Origin: Geodermatophilaceae bacterium
GTDB lineage: Bacteria; Actinomycetota; Actinomycetes; Mycobacteriales; Geodermatophilaceae
NCBI GenBank assembly: GCA_013696785.1
Contig: JACCXW010000481.1
Coordinates: 1 to 18,012, forward strand
Direction: 5' to 3'
DNA: 18,012 nucleotides
Part shown: piece after piece, positions 1 to 7,392 of the stretch
How the letters are laid out: each line of letters starts with the position of its first letter
Numbering within the stretch: position 1 is the first letter of the stretch
Notes under the pieces: model-generated
The model's input: only the letters and a program-made list of their open reading frames with translations
Databases searched by the model: none
Told to the model about the DNA's origin: nothing
Program-made: the position numbers and the translations under genes

Positions 1-522
1 CTCCAGCAGCATCTCGGCCATCTCGACGCCGATGTACCCGCCACCCAGTACGACGGCCCGCCGCGGCTTCTCGTCCACCACGGCTTGGCGGATGCTCGTT
101 GCGTCATCGAGTGTCGCGACGCCGTACACGCCGCCGGCGTCCAGACCCGGAACGTCAGGGCGCAGCGGCTGGGCACCGGTCGCGATCATCAGCTGGTCGA
201 AACCGATGGTGGCCTGCGCGCCGGATTCCACCCGGCGGGTGCGCACTTCGCGTCTGTCCAGGTCGATGGCCACCGCCTCCGTGCGCATCCGTACGTCGAT
301 GTGCTGCCGGGAGCGGAACTCCGACGGCGTACGGATGATCAGTTCCTCGACCGTGTCCACGATGCCGCCGACGTAGTACGGGATGCCGCAGGCGGAGTAC
401 GACGTCCAATTCCCGCGTTCCAGCGCGACGATCTCCAGCTCGTCAGGCCCACGCAGCCGCCGCGCCTGCGACGCGGCCGACATGCCGCCGGCGTCCCCGC
501 CGATCACCACCAGTCTCTTCAC
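1..522 (-). CDS. FAD/NAD(P)-dependent oxidoreductase, CoA-disulfide reductase/NADH oxidase-like (partial, C-terminus outside window)
   Basis: Only the first 174 residues are present; the gene runs off the left edge. It reads from a GTG at 520-522. Visible motifs are an N-terminal FAD dinucleotide-binding glycine motif (GGDAGGMSAA, residues 8-17), a single redox cysteine in SYSACGIPYY (Cys45), ATGAQP at 115-120, and a second Rossmann motif for NAD(P)H (VVLGGGYIGVEMAE, 157-170). A lone cysteine in the SxxxCGxPYY context is typical of the CoA-disulfide reductase / NADH oxidase / persulfide reductase group of pyridine nucleotide-disulfide oxidoreductases, rather than the CxxxxC type such as lipoamide dehydrogenase. 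The likely role is cytoplasmic NAD(P)H-dependent reduction of a disulfide, persulfide or oxygen. The exact substrate cannot be told from this fragment, and a C-terminal rhodanese domain, found in some members, would lie outside the window. The family call is firm; the substrate is open. Confidence 0.88.
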   Translation of the reverse strand, partial: MKRLVVIGGDAGGMSAASQARRLRGPDELEIVALERGNWTSYSACGIPYYVGGIVDTVEELIIRTPSEFRSRQHIDVRMRTEAVAIDLDRREVRTRRVESGAQATIGFDQLMIATGAQPLRPDVPGLDAGGVYGVATLDDATSIRQAVVDEKPRRAVVLGGGYIGVEMAEMLLE

Positions 523-549
523 AGCGCCACCCTAGGAGGCACCCGCCAG

Positions 550-1260
550 TCAGTCGGTGTCGGCGACCTCTTCGCGGAGCACCCGCTCCTCCTCGTGCGC
601 CTCGTCGTAACGCGGGTCGCTGCGGCGGCGGCGGCGCTCACGCAACAATTCGAACGCGATCGGCAGCACTGACAGGAACACGATCCCGATCGCGATCAGC
701 TCGATGTTGTCGGCGACGAACTCGACCTGCCCGAGGAAATAGCCCAGGACGGTGACGCCGGTCCCCCACAGGATGCCGCCGATCGTGGAGTAGATGGCGT
801 AGCGGCGGAAGTCCATCTTCCCGACTCCGGCCATGACGGTGATGAACGTCCGGACGATCGGGACGAACCGGGCGAGTACGACCGCGCGAGCGCCGTACTT
901 GTCGAAGAAGGCGAATGTCTTGTCGACGTACTCCTGCTTGAACAGCCGGGAGTCGCCACGTTCAAAGATCGGGGGGCCGGCCTTGCGCCCGATCCAGTAA
1001 CCGACCAGGTTGCCGAGGACGGCAGCCAGCGTGACCAAAAGGCACAGCAGCCACAGCGGGGTGTCCAGGGTGCCGGCGGCGACGAGCAGCCCGGCGACGA
1101 ACAGCAACGAATCGCCGGGGAAGAAGAAGCCGGCGAGCAGGCCGCACTCGGCAAAGACGATGAGCAGGATGCCGACGAGGGCGAACGAGCCGAGCGACTC
1201 GATGATCTTCAGCGGGTCGAGCCAATCCGGCCCCAGCGCGACTGTCGTGGTGGTCACCAT
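550..1260 (-). CDS. DedA family (VTT/SNARE-associated domain) membrane protein
   Basis: This 236-residue integral membrane protein begins at ATG 1258-1260 (MVTTTT...). An upstream in-frame extension exists but has no membrane-protein character. DedA hallmarks are present: an acidic residue in the first hydrophobic segment followed by GLLAGFFFPGDSLLF (about 40-54), GNLVGYWIGRKAG (about 83-95), and FFDKYGARAVVLARFVPIVRTF (about 117-138), which carries the family's conserved arginines, then GVGKM and a final C-terminal helix. The last 25 residues are a basic then acidic cytoplasmic tail. Family members are proton-motive-force-linked envelope proteins, and some recycle undecaprenyl phosphate or other lipid carriers across the membrane. 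Which lipid this one handles is not visible. It lies 27 bp upstream of the flavoprotein gene on the same strand, so co-transcription is possible. Its start is only 36 bp from the divergent PHP gene, and no Shine-Dalgarno sequence is evident. Confidence 0.92.
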   Translation of the reverse strand: MVTTTTVALGPDWLDPLKIIESLGSFALVGILLIVFAECGLLAGFFFPGDSLLFVAGLLVAAGTLDTPLWLLCLLVTLAAVLGNLVGYWIGRKAGPPIFERGDSRLFKQEYVDKTFAFFDKYGARAVVLARFVPIVRTFITVMAGVGKMDFRRYAIYSTIGGILWGTGVTVLGYFLGQVEFVADNIELIAIGIVFLSVLPIAFELLRERRRRRSDPRYDEAHEEERVLREEVADTD

Positions 1261-1296
1261 CCGAGAGTAGTTGCTCGCTGCGTCAAGATATGGCGT

Positions 1297-2304
1297 GTGA
1301 ACCCGGTCGAGGCGCTGCGGCGCATCGCATTCCTGCTGGAGCGCTCGCACGAACCGACCTACCGCGTGCGCGCGTTCCGCACGGCCGCGGACGTCGTGGC
1401 CGCCCTGGCGCCGTCGGAACTGTCCCAACGAGCCGCGGCCGGCACGTTGAAGGAACTGCGCGGCGTCGGGGCAGTGACGGCGACGGTCGTCGAGCAAGCC
1501 GCACGGGGCGAGCTACCCGCGTACCTGCAGAAACTGCAGGGCGGAGCCGAGCAGCCGGTCACCGCCGGGGGCCAGGGCATGCGGGCGGCGCTGCGCGGGG
1601 ACTGCCATACGCACTCGAGCTGGTCCGACGGCGGCAGCCCGATCCGGGAGATGGCCGAGGCCGCCCGCGACATCGGACACGAGTACGTCGTACTGACCGA
1701 CCACTCCCCACGCCTGACGGTCGCCAACGGGCTGACCGCCGAACGGCTGCGGGAGCAGCTCGATGTCGTCGCCGAGCTGAACGAGGAGCTGGCGCCGTTC
1801 CGCATTCTCACCGGGATCGAGGTGGACATCCTCGAGGACGGCACGCTGGACCAATCCGGGGACCTGCTCGAGCGACTCGACCTGGTAGTGGCCAGTGTGC
1901 ATTCGAAGCTGCGGATGGACCGCGAGTACATGACGCGCCGGATGGTTCGCGCCGTCGCGAACCCACACACCGACGTACTAGGACATTGCACGGGTCGGCT
2001 GCTGAGCGGCCGGGGGCGGCCGGAGTCGGACTTCGATCACGAGCTCGTCTTCGAGGCGTGTCACCGCTTCGACGTGGCGGTGGAGATCAACAGCCGACCC
2101 GAACGGCTCGATCCACCGAAGCGGCTGCTGCGGATGGCCGCCGAGATCGGCTGCCGGTTCAGCATCGACACCGACGCCCACGCGCCGGGTCAGCTGGATT
2201 GGCTCCCCTACGGCTGTGCCCGCGCCGAGGAGTGCGACATTCCCGCCGACCACGTGATGAACACCCGGTCGGCGCAGGAGCTACTGAAGTGGACCGCGAG
2301 CTAG
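1297..2304 (+). CDS. Helix-hairpin-helix plus PHP-domain metal-dependent hydrolase
   Basis: The 335-residue product resembles the non-catalytic and PHP parts of bacterial PolX but lacks the nucleotidyltransferase palm. Residues 1-80 form an HhH-type DNA-binding region (ELRGVGAVTATVVEQ at about 53-67). Residues 100-300 are the PHP domain. Candidate metal ligands are His104/His106 (DCHTHSSWSDG), Asp135/His136 (LTDHS), Glu175 (GIEVDIL), His202 (VHSKLRMD), His230 (GHCTGRLL) and Asp293/His295 (DTDAHAPG), so the trinuclear site looks complete. The likely activity is a phosphoesterase, possibly 3'-5' exonuclease or 3'-end cleaning during DNA repair; this is inferred from PolX PHP domains. Translation probably starts at GTG 1297. 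There is no Shine-Dalgarno sequence and the divergent gene starts 36 bp away, so a leaderless mRNA is plausible. Its TAG stop shares CTAG with the stop of the convergent conservon GTPase. Confidence 0.9.
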   Translation: MNPVEALRRIAFLLERSHEPTYRVRAFRTAADVVAALAPSELSQRAAAGTLKELRGVGAVTATVVEQAARGELPAYLQKLQGGAEQPVTAGGQGMRAALRGDCHTHSSWSDGGSPIREMAEAARDIGHEYVVLTDHSPRLTVANGLTAERLREQLDVVAELNEELAPFRILTGIEVDILEDGTLDQSGDLLERLDLVVASVHSKLRMDREYMTRRMVRAVANPHTDVLGHCTGRLLSGRGRPESDFDHELVFEACHRFDVAVEINSRPERLDPPKRLLRMAAEIGCRFSIDTDAHAPGQLDWLPYGCARAEECDIPADHVMNTRSAQELLKWTAS

Positions 2305-2894
2305 ACGACGACGGCGGAGCGCTGCCTCAGCACGTGCTCGACCAGCTGGATGAGCGTCGACTTGGTGGATTCACGCTGTCTCGCATCGCAAGTGATGATG
2401 GGGACACCGGCGTCGATCGACATCGCCTCCCGGACGTCCTCGATCCCGTGCTGCTGGACGTCGTCGAAACAATTCAGGGCCACGAGATAGGGCAGCCCGC
2501 GATCCTCGAAGAAGTCCACGGCCGCGAAGGAATCGGCCAGTCTGCGGGTGTCGACCAGAACCACGGCTCCGATCGCACCTCGGACCAGGTCGTCCCACAT
2601 GAACCAGAACCGCTGCTGACCGGGTGTGCCGAACAGATACAGGATCAGATCCCGGTCGAGAGTCACCCGGCCGAAGTCCATCGCGACCGTCGTCGTGGTC
2701 TTGTCGGGGACGTACGCGAGCTCGTCGATCCCCGCACCGGCTTCGGTGAGCACGGCTTCCGTCGTCAGGGGCAGGATCTCCGATACCGAGCCGACGAACG
2801 TCGTCTTGCCCGCCCCGAAGCCACCGGCCACCACGATCTTGCCGGAGGTCTGCTGCCGTCCGGCCGGCCCGAACTCAGAGTCGGCGGAGGCCAT
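2301..2894 (-). CDS. cvnD: Conservon small GTPase / ATP-GTP-binding protein (CvnD-type)
   Basis: The protein has 197 residues from ATG 2892-2894, in the MglA-like/CvnD group. Nucleotide-binding motifs are P-loop GGFGAGKTT (24-32), the switch region KTTTTVAMDFG (65-75), G3 as FGTPGQQRF (88-96), and G4 as NCFD (141-144) in place of the classic NKxD, a substitution common in this family. The gene overlaps the 3' end of the DUF742 gene by 20 bp; an alternative start nine codons upstream at 2921 would increase the overlap. It is last in the conservon order A-B-C-D. In Streptomyces, conservon products form a membrane-associated complex likened to eukaryotic GPCR/G-protein signalling, with CvnD as the GTPase. 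No cytochrome P450 (CvnE) gene follows; the next gene is the convergent PHP gene. Confidence 0.93.
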   Translation of the reverse strand: MASADSEFGPAGRQQTSGKIVVAGGFGAGKTTFVGSVSEILPLTTEAVLTEAGAGIDELAYVPDKTTTTVAMDFGRVTLDRDLILYLFGTPGQQRFWFMWDDLVRGAIGAVVLVDTRRLADSFAAVDFFEDRGLPYLVALNCFDDVQQHGIEDVREAMSIDAGVPIITCDARQRESTKSTLIQLVEHVLRQRSAVVV

Positions 2895-3234
2895 CGAGCA
2901 CCCTTTCCAAGAACGCGACATCCGGTTGCCCGGTCCGCTGCGACGCCGTGGGGTGCACGGTCAGCAGGCCCAGCGCCGCCATGTCTCCCACCAGCACCCG
3001 GGCCACGCCGAGCGGGATCGACAGCAGGGCCGCCACTTCCGCGACGGAGCGCACGTCCCGGCACAGGGCCGCGATCGACTGGTGCTCCGGTTCGGCCAGG
3101 GCGCTCTCGTCGAGACCCAGCCCGCTAGTCGTCACGAGAGCCTCCAGCGCCAGGTCGTAGTCCGATCTCGTCCGCCCCCTGGTCCGGGCGTACGGCCGGA
3201 CCAGCGACGTCCCTTCCTCGGGATCGACGTTCAC
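2875..3234 (-). CDS. cvnC: DUF742 family protein (conservon CvnC-type)
   Basis: The product is 119 residues. It starts with a short acidic stretch and the conserved SLVRPYARTRGRT motif (10-22), followed by a compact winged-helix-like region. The motifs SIAALCRDVRSVAEVAALLSIPLGVARVLVGDMAALGLL (about 53-91) and PDVAFLERVLDGLRRL at the C-terminus are typical of DUF742. The ATG at 3232-3234 overlaps the stop of the Roadblock gene in an ATGA tetranucleotide, implying translational coupling. In conservons this protein acts with the Roadblock partner and the GTPase; its biochemical function is undefined but it may bind DNA or protein through the helix-turn-helix-like fold. It is soluble and cytoplasmic, with no signal peptide or TM segment. 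Family assignment is confident. Confidence 0.93.
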   Translation of the reverse strand: MNVDPEEGTSLVRPYARTRGRTRSDYDLALEALVTTSGLGLDESALAEPEHQSIAALCRDVRSVAEVAALLSIPLGVARVLVGDMAALGLLTVHPTASQRTGQPDVAFLERVLDGLRRL

Positions 3235-3665
3235 CCCGCCGCGCCGTGCCCCGGCGCTCGGCGCAGTTCGGGCGTGAGCAGGTCACCGACTCGCTGGACC
3301 AGCAGCGCCATCTCGTAGCCGACGAGACCGATGTCGCAGCCGGGCGCAGCCAGTACGGCGAGCGACGACCCGCCGGGGATCGACATGACGAGCAACGACC
3401 CGCGTTCCATGTCCACCACGGTCTGTACAACCTCACCCGCTTCGAAGCACCGGGCAGCACCCTGAGTCAGGCTCAGCAGCCCGGAGGTCACCGCTGCGAG
3501 TTGGTCGGCGCGGTCCCGTGGCAACGCGGCCGAGGCGACGAGCAGCAACCCGTCCGCGGACACGACGGTGGCGTGGGCGACACCCGGAACCCTCTCGGCG
3601 AAGCTGTTGACGAGCCAGCCGAACTGTTCCGGCCGGGACACCTGATCAGCGGCTGCTGTTGTCAT
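3231..3665 (-). CDS. cvnB: Roadblock/LC7 domain protein (conservon CvnB-type)
   Basis: A 144-residue protein covering one Roadblock/LC7 domain. Recognisable segments are FGWLVNSFAERVPGVAHATVVSADGLLLVAS (about 15-45), DRADQLAAVTSGLLSLTQGAARCF (50-73) and MERGSLLVMSIPGGSSLAVLAAPGCDIGLVGYEMALLVQRVGDLLTPELR (about 87-136). Roadblock proteins dimerise and commonly serve as GTPase-activating or scaffolding partners of MglA-type GTPases, which fits the GTPase encoded two genes downstream. The ATG at 3663-3665 overlaps the stop of the upstream histidine kinase gene as ATGA, and the next junction is also ATGA, so A, B and C are probably translated in a coupled fashion. No membrane segments; membrane recruitment would come through CvnA. 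Confidence 0.95.
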   Translation of the reverse strand: MTTAAADQVSRPEQFGWLVNSFAERVPGVAHATVVSADGLLLVASAALPRDRADQLAAVTSGLLSLTQGAARCFEAGEVVQTVVDMERGSLLVMSIPGGSSLAVLAAPGCDIGLVGYEMALLVQRVGDLLTPELRRAPGHGAAG

Positions 3666-6187
3666 TGCTCATCCCCGTCATTCGGGTCGGCGTCGGTGCC
3701 ACCGCTGCGGTGCCGGGCCTTCCGACCTTCGCGAACACCGCGCTGGAAGCTACTCAGCCTGCCTCGCACGGCATCGGCGTTTCGCACCGGCCCTTCCGGA
3801 CCGGCGGTCGACTCGCTACTGGTCACAGGGGTGGCTCGAGCCGCCCCAGGGACAAGAAGCGCGCGCGGACGACGCTTGGGCAAGCCGGCCGCGGTGACAT
3901 CGGCATGTCCGTTGGGCTGGCGCAGCGCATTCGCCGCGAGCCGCCCCTCCTCGGCCGCCGAGCCCCAGTCGGCCGCATGAGCGCCGCGCTTGTCCCTCGC
4001 CGACACCGGCATCGGGACGGGAACTCGGCGCAGGTCACGGAACCACGCCGACGTGATCTCCTCGAAGATCGGGGTGCTCGCATCCCGGCTGTCCGATGGC
4101 GTTCTGCTGCCGAACAGCGGGTCGTCGGGCTCGTCGATTGCCGCGCCGAACAATTCGGTCTCGGTCTCGTCGGCCGCGCCCGGTCCGGTCCGCAGCGGAT
4201 CTCCCTGTAGCGCGGACTCCGGGGACGCACCCGCGACGCCGGTCATCGCGGACCCGCCGGTCACTCCGGTGCTGGTCAGCGCAGCGGGCACCTGCACATG
4301 CGCGATCACGCCGGCAATCGTCTCCGATGTGGCCAGCCGCACGCTGATGTCGTGGCGTCCGGCCAGCCGTCCCACGACGAACAGACCCATCTGTCGGGAG
4401 ACGGAAACGTCCACCCGCGGCGGCTCGGCCAGCCGATGATTGATCGCGGCCAGTGCGTCGGGCTCGAGCCCCACACCGACATCTGCGATCTCGACCCGCA
4501 GAGTGCCGTCGGCATCGACGGCACTCGCAACGCTCACGGTGGAGTCCGGAGGCGCGTACGCCGTCGCGTTGTCCAGGAGTTCGGCGATCAGGTGCACGAG
4601 GTCGTTGACCACGGGGCCGCTCACCGTCGCGCTGGGAGGCGGCTTCACGACGATCCGCCGGTACTGCTCGATCTCCGAGGCGGCGGCACGCAGGATGTCG
4701 AGCACGGGCACCGCCTGGCCGCCGCGGTGTCGCAGATCGGCCCCGGCGAGCACGAGGAGGTTCTCGCTGTTGCGCCTCATCCGCGTGGCGAGGTGATCCA
4801 GCCGGAACAGCGCGGCGAGCTGTTCCGGGTCGCGTTCGCCGTCCTCGAGCTGGTCGATGAGCTGCAGCTGGCGTTCGACCAGACCCTGACTGCGGCGGGA
4901 CAGGTTGACGAAGATGTCGTTGACGTTGGCGCGAAGCTCGGCCTGCTCGCTGGCGAGCCGCACCGCCTCGGTGTGTACGGCGTCGAAGGCGCGGGCCACC
5001 TCGCCGATGTCCTCGCGGGTGTCCACAGGAACCGGCATGACGGCCACGTCTGCGCCGCGGTCCCCTGACGTCCGCATCCGTTCCACCACGGCCGGCAGCT
5101 GACGCTCGGCAATGTCGAAGGCAGCCAGCCGCAGCGTTCGTAGGGGGTTGAGCACCGAACGGGCCACCAGCAGCAGGAGCAGCAGGGCGAGGAGCACCGC
5201 CAAGGCGATGATCACGCCGTCGCGGATCGCGTCGTTGCGGGCCTGGTCGCTGAGCGCCGCGCTCTGGGCGGCCAGTTGCCCGAGCAGGCCGGCTTCCACG
5301 TCCCGGACGAGATCGGCGGTCTCGGTCGATGCAGCGTCCCACTGGCCCGGATCGACCAGCTCCGGTGCGCCCGCCCGGGACAGGTTGAGTGTGGCGTTGA
5401 GCAGTTCGTCCCGGTCGGTCACCCCGGTGCCGTTCACCGTCGCCCGGTACTGCTGCTCCGCCGAGCTGGGCGCGGCCTCGGTGAAGTCGGTGATCGCCAC
5501 CGTGAACCGGGTGCTGCTCTGCCGGAGCAGATCAAGTTGAAAGGGCAGCAGGTCGCCGACGAGGCCGGCGGAAAGCAGCACGGCGTGCTGCGTGGAGACC
5601 TGCTCCTTCGCGTCGGCGAGTGCATCGACGGCGTCGGCGGTGCCCACCAGCGAAGCATCCGTCCCGGCCAGGGCGAGCCTGCTGAATCGCAGCAGTACGC
5701 CGATCCGCTCGCCGTACCGTCCGATTGCGATGTCGCCGACCGCGTTCGGGGCGAGACTCTCGGCCCTGAGCGCATCCAGCCCGGAGAGCTGGCTCAGCAC
5801 GTCGCGATAGGACTGGGCGGATGCGGACGACAGCTCGTCCGAATCAGCGTCCGTCGCGAGCAGGGTGGCGATCGCGTCGTCCACCACGTGGACCTGGGCG
5901 TCGGCGGGGGCACGCTGAGAGGCCCGGTCGGTTGCTATGAAGGCTGCCACGAGATGCCGTTCGTGCTGCAGCTCGTGCGCGACAGCAGCGACCTGTTGGC
6001 TGAGTTCGACCTGCCGTTGCAGCGCTCGCAGTTCGCCGGCTTCGGTCACCGATGTACTGACCCGCGCCGCGCCGAGCGCCACCGCCAGGACGAGCGGAAT
6101 CACGAGCAGGGCGATGAACTTCGCCAACAGCCGCCAGTGCCGCAGTCGCCATCGCCCGCCACCGGGCTGCACCGGACTTGGCGTCAT
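3662..6187 (-). CDS. cvnA: Nitrate/nitrite-sensor-type histidine kinase (conservon CvnA-type)
   Basis: An 841-residue membrane sensor from ATG 6187. Order: TM1 (about 22-42), extracytoplasmic helical NIT-type sensor region (about 50-310), TM2 (324-343), HAMP (about 344-415), a dimerisation helix with LDHLATRMRRNSENLL (candidate phospho-His465), and a HATPase domain with N box ELLDNAT (536-542), G1 DVGVGL (569-574) and G2 QMGLFVVGRLA (599-609). A 200-residue low-complexity tail follows, with the conserved conservon signatures GLPKRRPRALLVPG and RLSSFQRGVREGR near its end. No response regulator gene is adjacent; signalling would pass to the Roadblock, DUF742 and GTPase partners. A GTG at 6319 would add 44 residues, but that extension has poor third-position GC bias over its first half, so ATG 6187 is preferred although it lacks a clear ribosome binding site. 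Confidence 0.92.
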   Translation of the reverse strand: MTPSPVQPGGGRWRLRHWRLLAKFIALLVIPLVLAVALGAARVSTSVTEAGELRALQRQVELSQQVAAVAHELQHERHLVAAFIATDRASQRAPADAQVHVVDDAIATLLATDADSDELSSASAQSYRDVLSQLSGLDALRAESLAPNAVGDIAIGRYGERIGVLLRFSRLALAGTDASLVGTADAVDALADAKEQVSTQHAVLLSAGLVGDLLPFQLDLLRQSSTRFTVAITDFTEAAPSSAEQQYRATVNGTGVTDRDELLNATLNLSRAGAPELVDPGQWDAASTETADLVRDVEAGLLGQLAAQSAALSDQARNDAIRDGVIIALAVLLALLLLLLVARSVLNPLRTLRLAAFDIAERQLPAVVERMRTSGDRGADVAVMPVPVDTREDIGEVARAFDAVHTEAVRLASEQAELRANVNDIFVNLSRRSQGLVERQLQLIDQLEDGERDPEQLAALFRLDHLATRMRRNSENLLVLAGADLRHRGGQAVPVLDILRAAASEIEQYRRIVVKPPPSATVSGPVVNDLVHLIAELLDNATAYAPPDSTVSVASAVDADGTLRVEIADVGVGLEPDALAAINHRLAEPPRVDVSVSRQMGLFVVGRLAGRHDISVRLATSETIAGVIAHVQVPAALTSTGVTGGSAMTGVAGASPESALQGDPLRTGPGAADETETELFGAAIDEPDDPLFGSRTPSDSRDASTPIFEEITSAWFRDLRRVPVPMPVSARDKRGAHAADWGSAAEEGRLAANALRQPNGHADVTAAGLPKRRPRALLVPGAARATPVTSSESTAGPEGPVRNADAVRGRLSSFQRGVREGRKARHRSGGTDADPNDGDEQ

Positions 6188-6392
6188 GACCACACCGTCG
6201 CTGCCCGTCGCCGGGGCGCCCGCTTCGGCCTGCTCGGACTGTCGCCACCGGTCCCATGTTCTGAACGCGCCAAAGCGACCTCCCTCCAGCGGGGGAGCAT
6301 ACTCTGCGTAGTCGAACACGCGGCCCGTTCTCGAAAGAAGGATTGAGGCGGTTACGGAGGGTGGCGTCGCGTACAGTCCGTGAGATTCGCGG

Positions 6393-6692
6393 TCAGTCCA
6401 CCGCGGCCCGCACCCGGCTGACGACGTCCTGGCACGCCGCGTCGACCGAGTCGGAGCCGATCTCCAGCTCGTAGCCAAAGAAGGAGCAGGCGCAGGTCTG
6501 CGGGCAGGAGGCCAACTCGGCCCGTTGGCTGTAGATCGCGATACCGAGGGCGACGATCAGGCCGACCACCAGGATCTTCACGATGAACTTGCTGATGAGC
6601 AGCAGGACGGCCACCGCCAACAGGACGAGTACGCCCAACACCACCAGCGACGTGGTTTCCATGGTCGACACGTCCAGAGCGCTGAAGTCCAT
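6393..6692 (-). CDS. Small membrane protein with C-terminal cysteine cluster, function unknown
   Basis: The predicted protein has 99 residues. Residues 15-54 are continuously hydrophobic, broken by SKFIVK at 34-39, suggesting either two short TM helices in a hairpin or one long one. The polar C-terminal part holds four cysteines: Cys63, Cys67 and Cys69 in CPQTCACSF, and Cys87 in AACQDV. The closely spaced cysteines could bind a metal or form disulfides. Start ATG 6692 is used; an internal ATG at 6662 is a possible alternative. It lies between the conservon kinase gene and a divergent stress protein, in the same orientation as the conservon and about 200 bp upstream of it, so it might share regulation. 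I do not recognise a family. Third-position GC is high and no other ORF competes, so it is probably a real gene. Confidence 0.68.
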   Translation of the reverse strand: MDFSALDVSTMETTSLVVLGVLVLLAVAVLLLISKFIVKILVVGLIVALGIAIYSQRAELASCPQTCACSFFGYELEIGSDSVDAACQDVVSRVRAAVD

Positions 6693-6742
6693 GCCGGCGA
6701 CCGTACTCAGTCGGGGACCTCACCGGCGCTCCTTGTGAGGCC

Positions 6743-6769
6743 TTGACAGGACCGGCCACGGTGTACTCA
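6743..6769 (+). promoter_or_regulatory. Candidate promoter for the YflT-domain stress gene
   Basis: A perfect -35 consensus TTGACA lies at 6743-6748. A weak -10 candidate TACTCA lies at 6764-6769, with 15 bp between them. This would put the transcription start near 6776, just ahead of the GGAG ribosome binding site at 6781. The -10 match and the short spacing make this tentative. Confidence 0.35.
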
Positions 6770-6790
6770 GACCGATGAATGGAGACGCAG

Positions 6791-7258
6791 ATGAATCCCA
6801 ACCCCAACGCCAACTTGGCCGCCCGCGAGCTGATTGGGTCCTACACCGAGTACGCCGGCGCTCAGCGCGCCGTGGACTTCCTGTCGGACGAGAAGTTCCC
6901 GGTGGAGCGCACCGCCATCATCGGATCGGACCTGCGCATGGTCGAACTCGTGTACGGCCGGCTCAACTACGGTCGCGCGGCGATGGCCGGGGCAGCGAGC
7001 GGCGCCTGGTTCGGGCTGCTGATCGGCCTGTTCCTCGGATTGTTCGCGCCCGAGGTCGACAGCGTGTTCGGCCTGCTGCTGTGGGGCCTGCTGTTCGGTG
7101 CCGTCGCCGGTGCGGCATTCGGGCTGGTCGGGCACGCGCTCACCGGCGGCAGGCGCGACTTCATCTCCCGCCAGCAGCTGACCGCCGCGCGTTACGACGT
7201 CGTCGTCGATTCCGCGTTCGCCAACGAAGCTCGGACCGTGCTCGAACGACTCACCTAG
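6791..7258 (+). CDS. General stress protein 17M-like (YflT domain) with glycine-rich TM hairpin
   Basis: The product is 155 residues from ATG 6791. This start is chosen because GGAG at 6781-6784 sits six bases ahead of it; an in-frame ATG at 6779 lacks such a site. The N-terminal half has the YflT-type pattern (IGSYTEYAGAQRAVDFL, then FPVERTAIIGSDL, residues 15-48), a domain of the general stress protein 17M family. Next comes a glycine/alanine-rich membrane hairpin (about 66-86 and 93-116, RAAMAGAASGAWFGLLIGLFLGLF and GLLFGAVAGAAFGLVGHALTGG), and the C-terminus returns to a soluble strand-helix (RYDVVVDSAFANEARTVL). Such proteins are often induced by general stress sigma factors in Gram-positives; the molecular role is unknown. 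The gene is monocistronic, followed by a strong hairpin at 7294-7320. Confidence 0.85.
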   Translation: MNPNPNANLAARELIGSYTEYAGAQRAVDFLSDEKFPVERTAIIGSDLRMVELVYGRLNYGRAAMAGAASGAWFGLLIGLFLGLFAPEVDSVFGLLLWGLLFGAVAGAAFGLVGHALTGGRRDFISRQQLTAARYDVVVDSAFANEARTVLERLT

Positions 7259-7293
7259 CGCGCGTTCACGAAACTTTGCCCCCAGTGCGCCGG

Positions 7294-7320
7294 GACACGC
7301 CGCGCCCGGCGCGGCGTGTC
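7294..7320 (+). terminator. GC-rich hairpin, probable terminator of the stress-protein gene
   Basis: A perfect inverted repeat: GACACGCCGCGC, loop CCG, GCGCGGCGTGTC, giving a 12-bp stem, 36 bp downstream of the TAG stop. No U-tract follows, which is usual for high-GC actinobacterial terminators. It may act in both directions. Confidence 0.6.
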
Positions 7321-7392
7321 GTCGCGCGCGCGGGGCAAGGTCGAACTCCGGGCCGGGACAAGGTCGAACGGCGACTCACCTAGCCGCCCGAG

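Noticed and set aside
1290..3128. A 612-codon plus-strand open frame across the PHP gene and the convergent GTPase gene
   Set aside because: It overlaps two well-supported genes in other frames and its arginine/glycine-rich translation has no recognisable domain.
5844..6257. A 137-codon minus-strand frame starting at ATG 6257 after the GGAGGGAGG sequence
   Set aside because: It overlaps the CvnA TM1 and sensor region in another frame and its translation is arginine/glycine-rich with no domain, so it is treated as a shadow.
6279..6287. GGAGGGAGG (minus strand) as the ribosome binding site of the conservon kinase
   Set aside because: The nearest ATG downstream of it (6257) is out of frame with the kinase, and in-frame ATG 6187 is about 90 bases away. 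It may belong to the leader or be coincidental.
5276..6346. A 356-codon plus-strand open frame inside the CvnA region
   Set aside because: Antisense to a sensor kinase with intact TM, HAMP and ATPase motifs; no independent evidence of coding.
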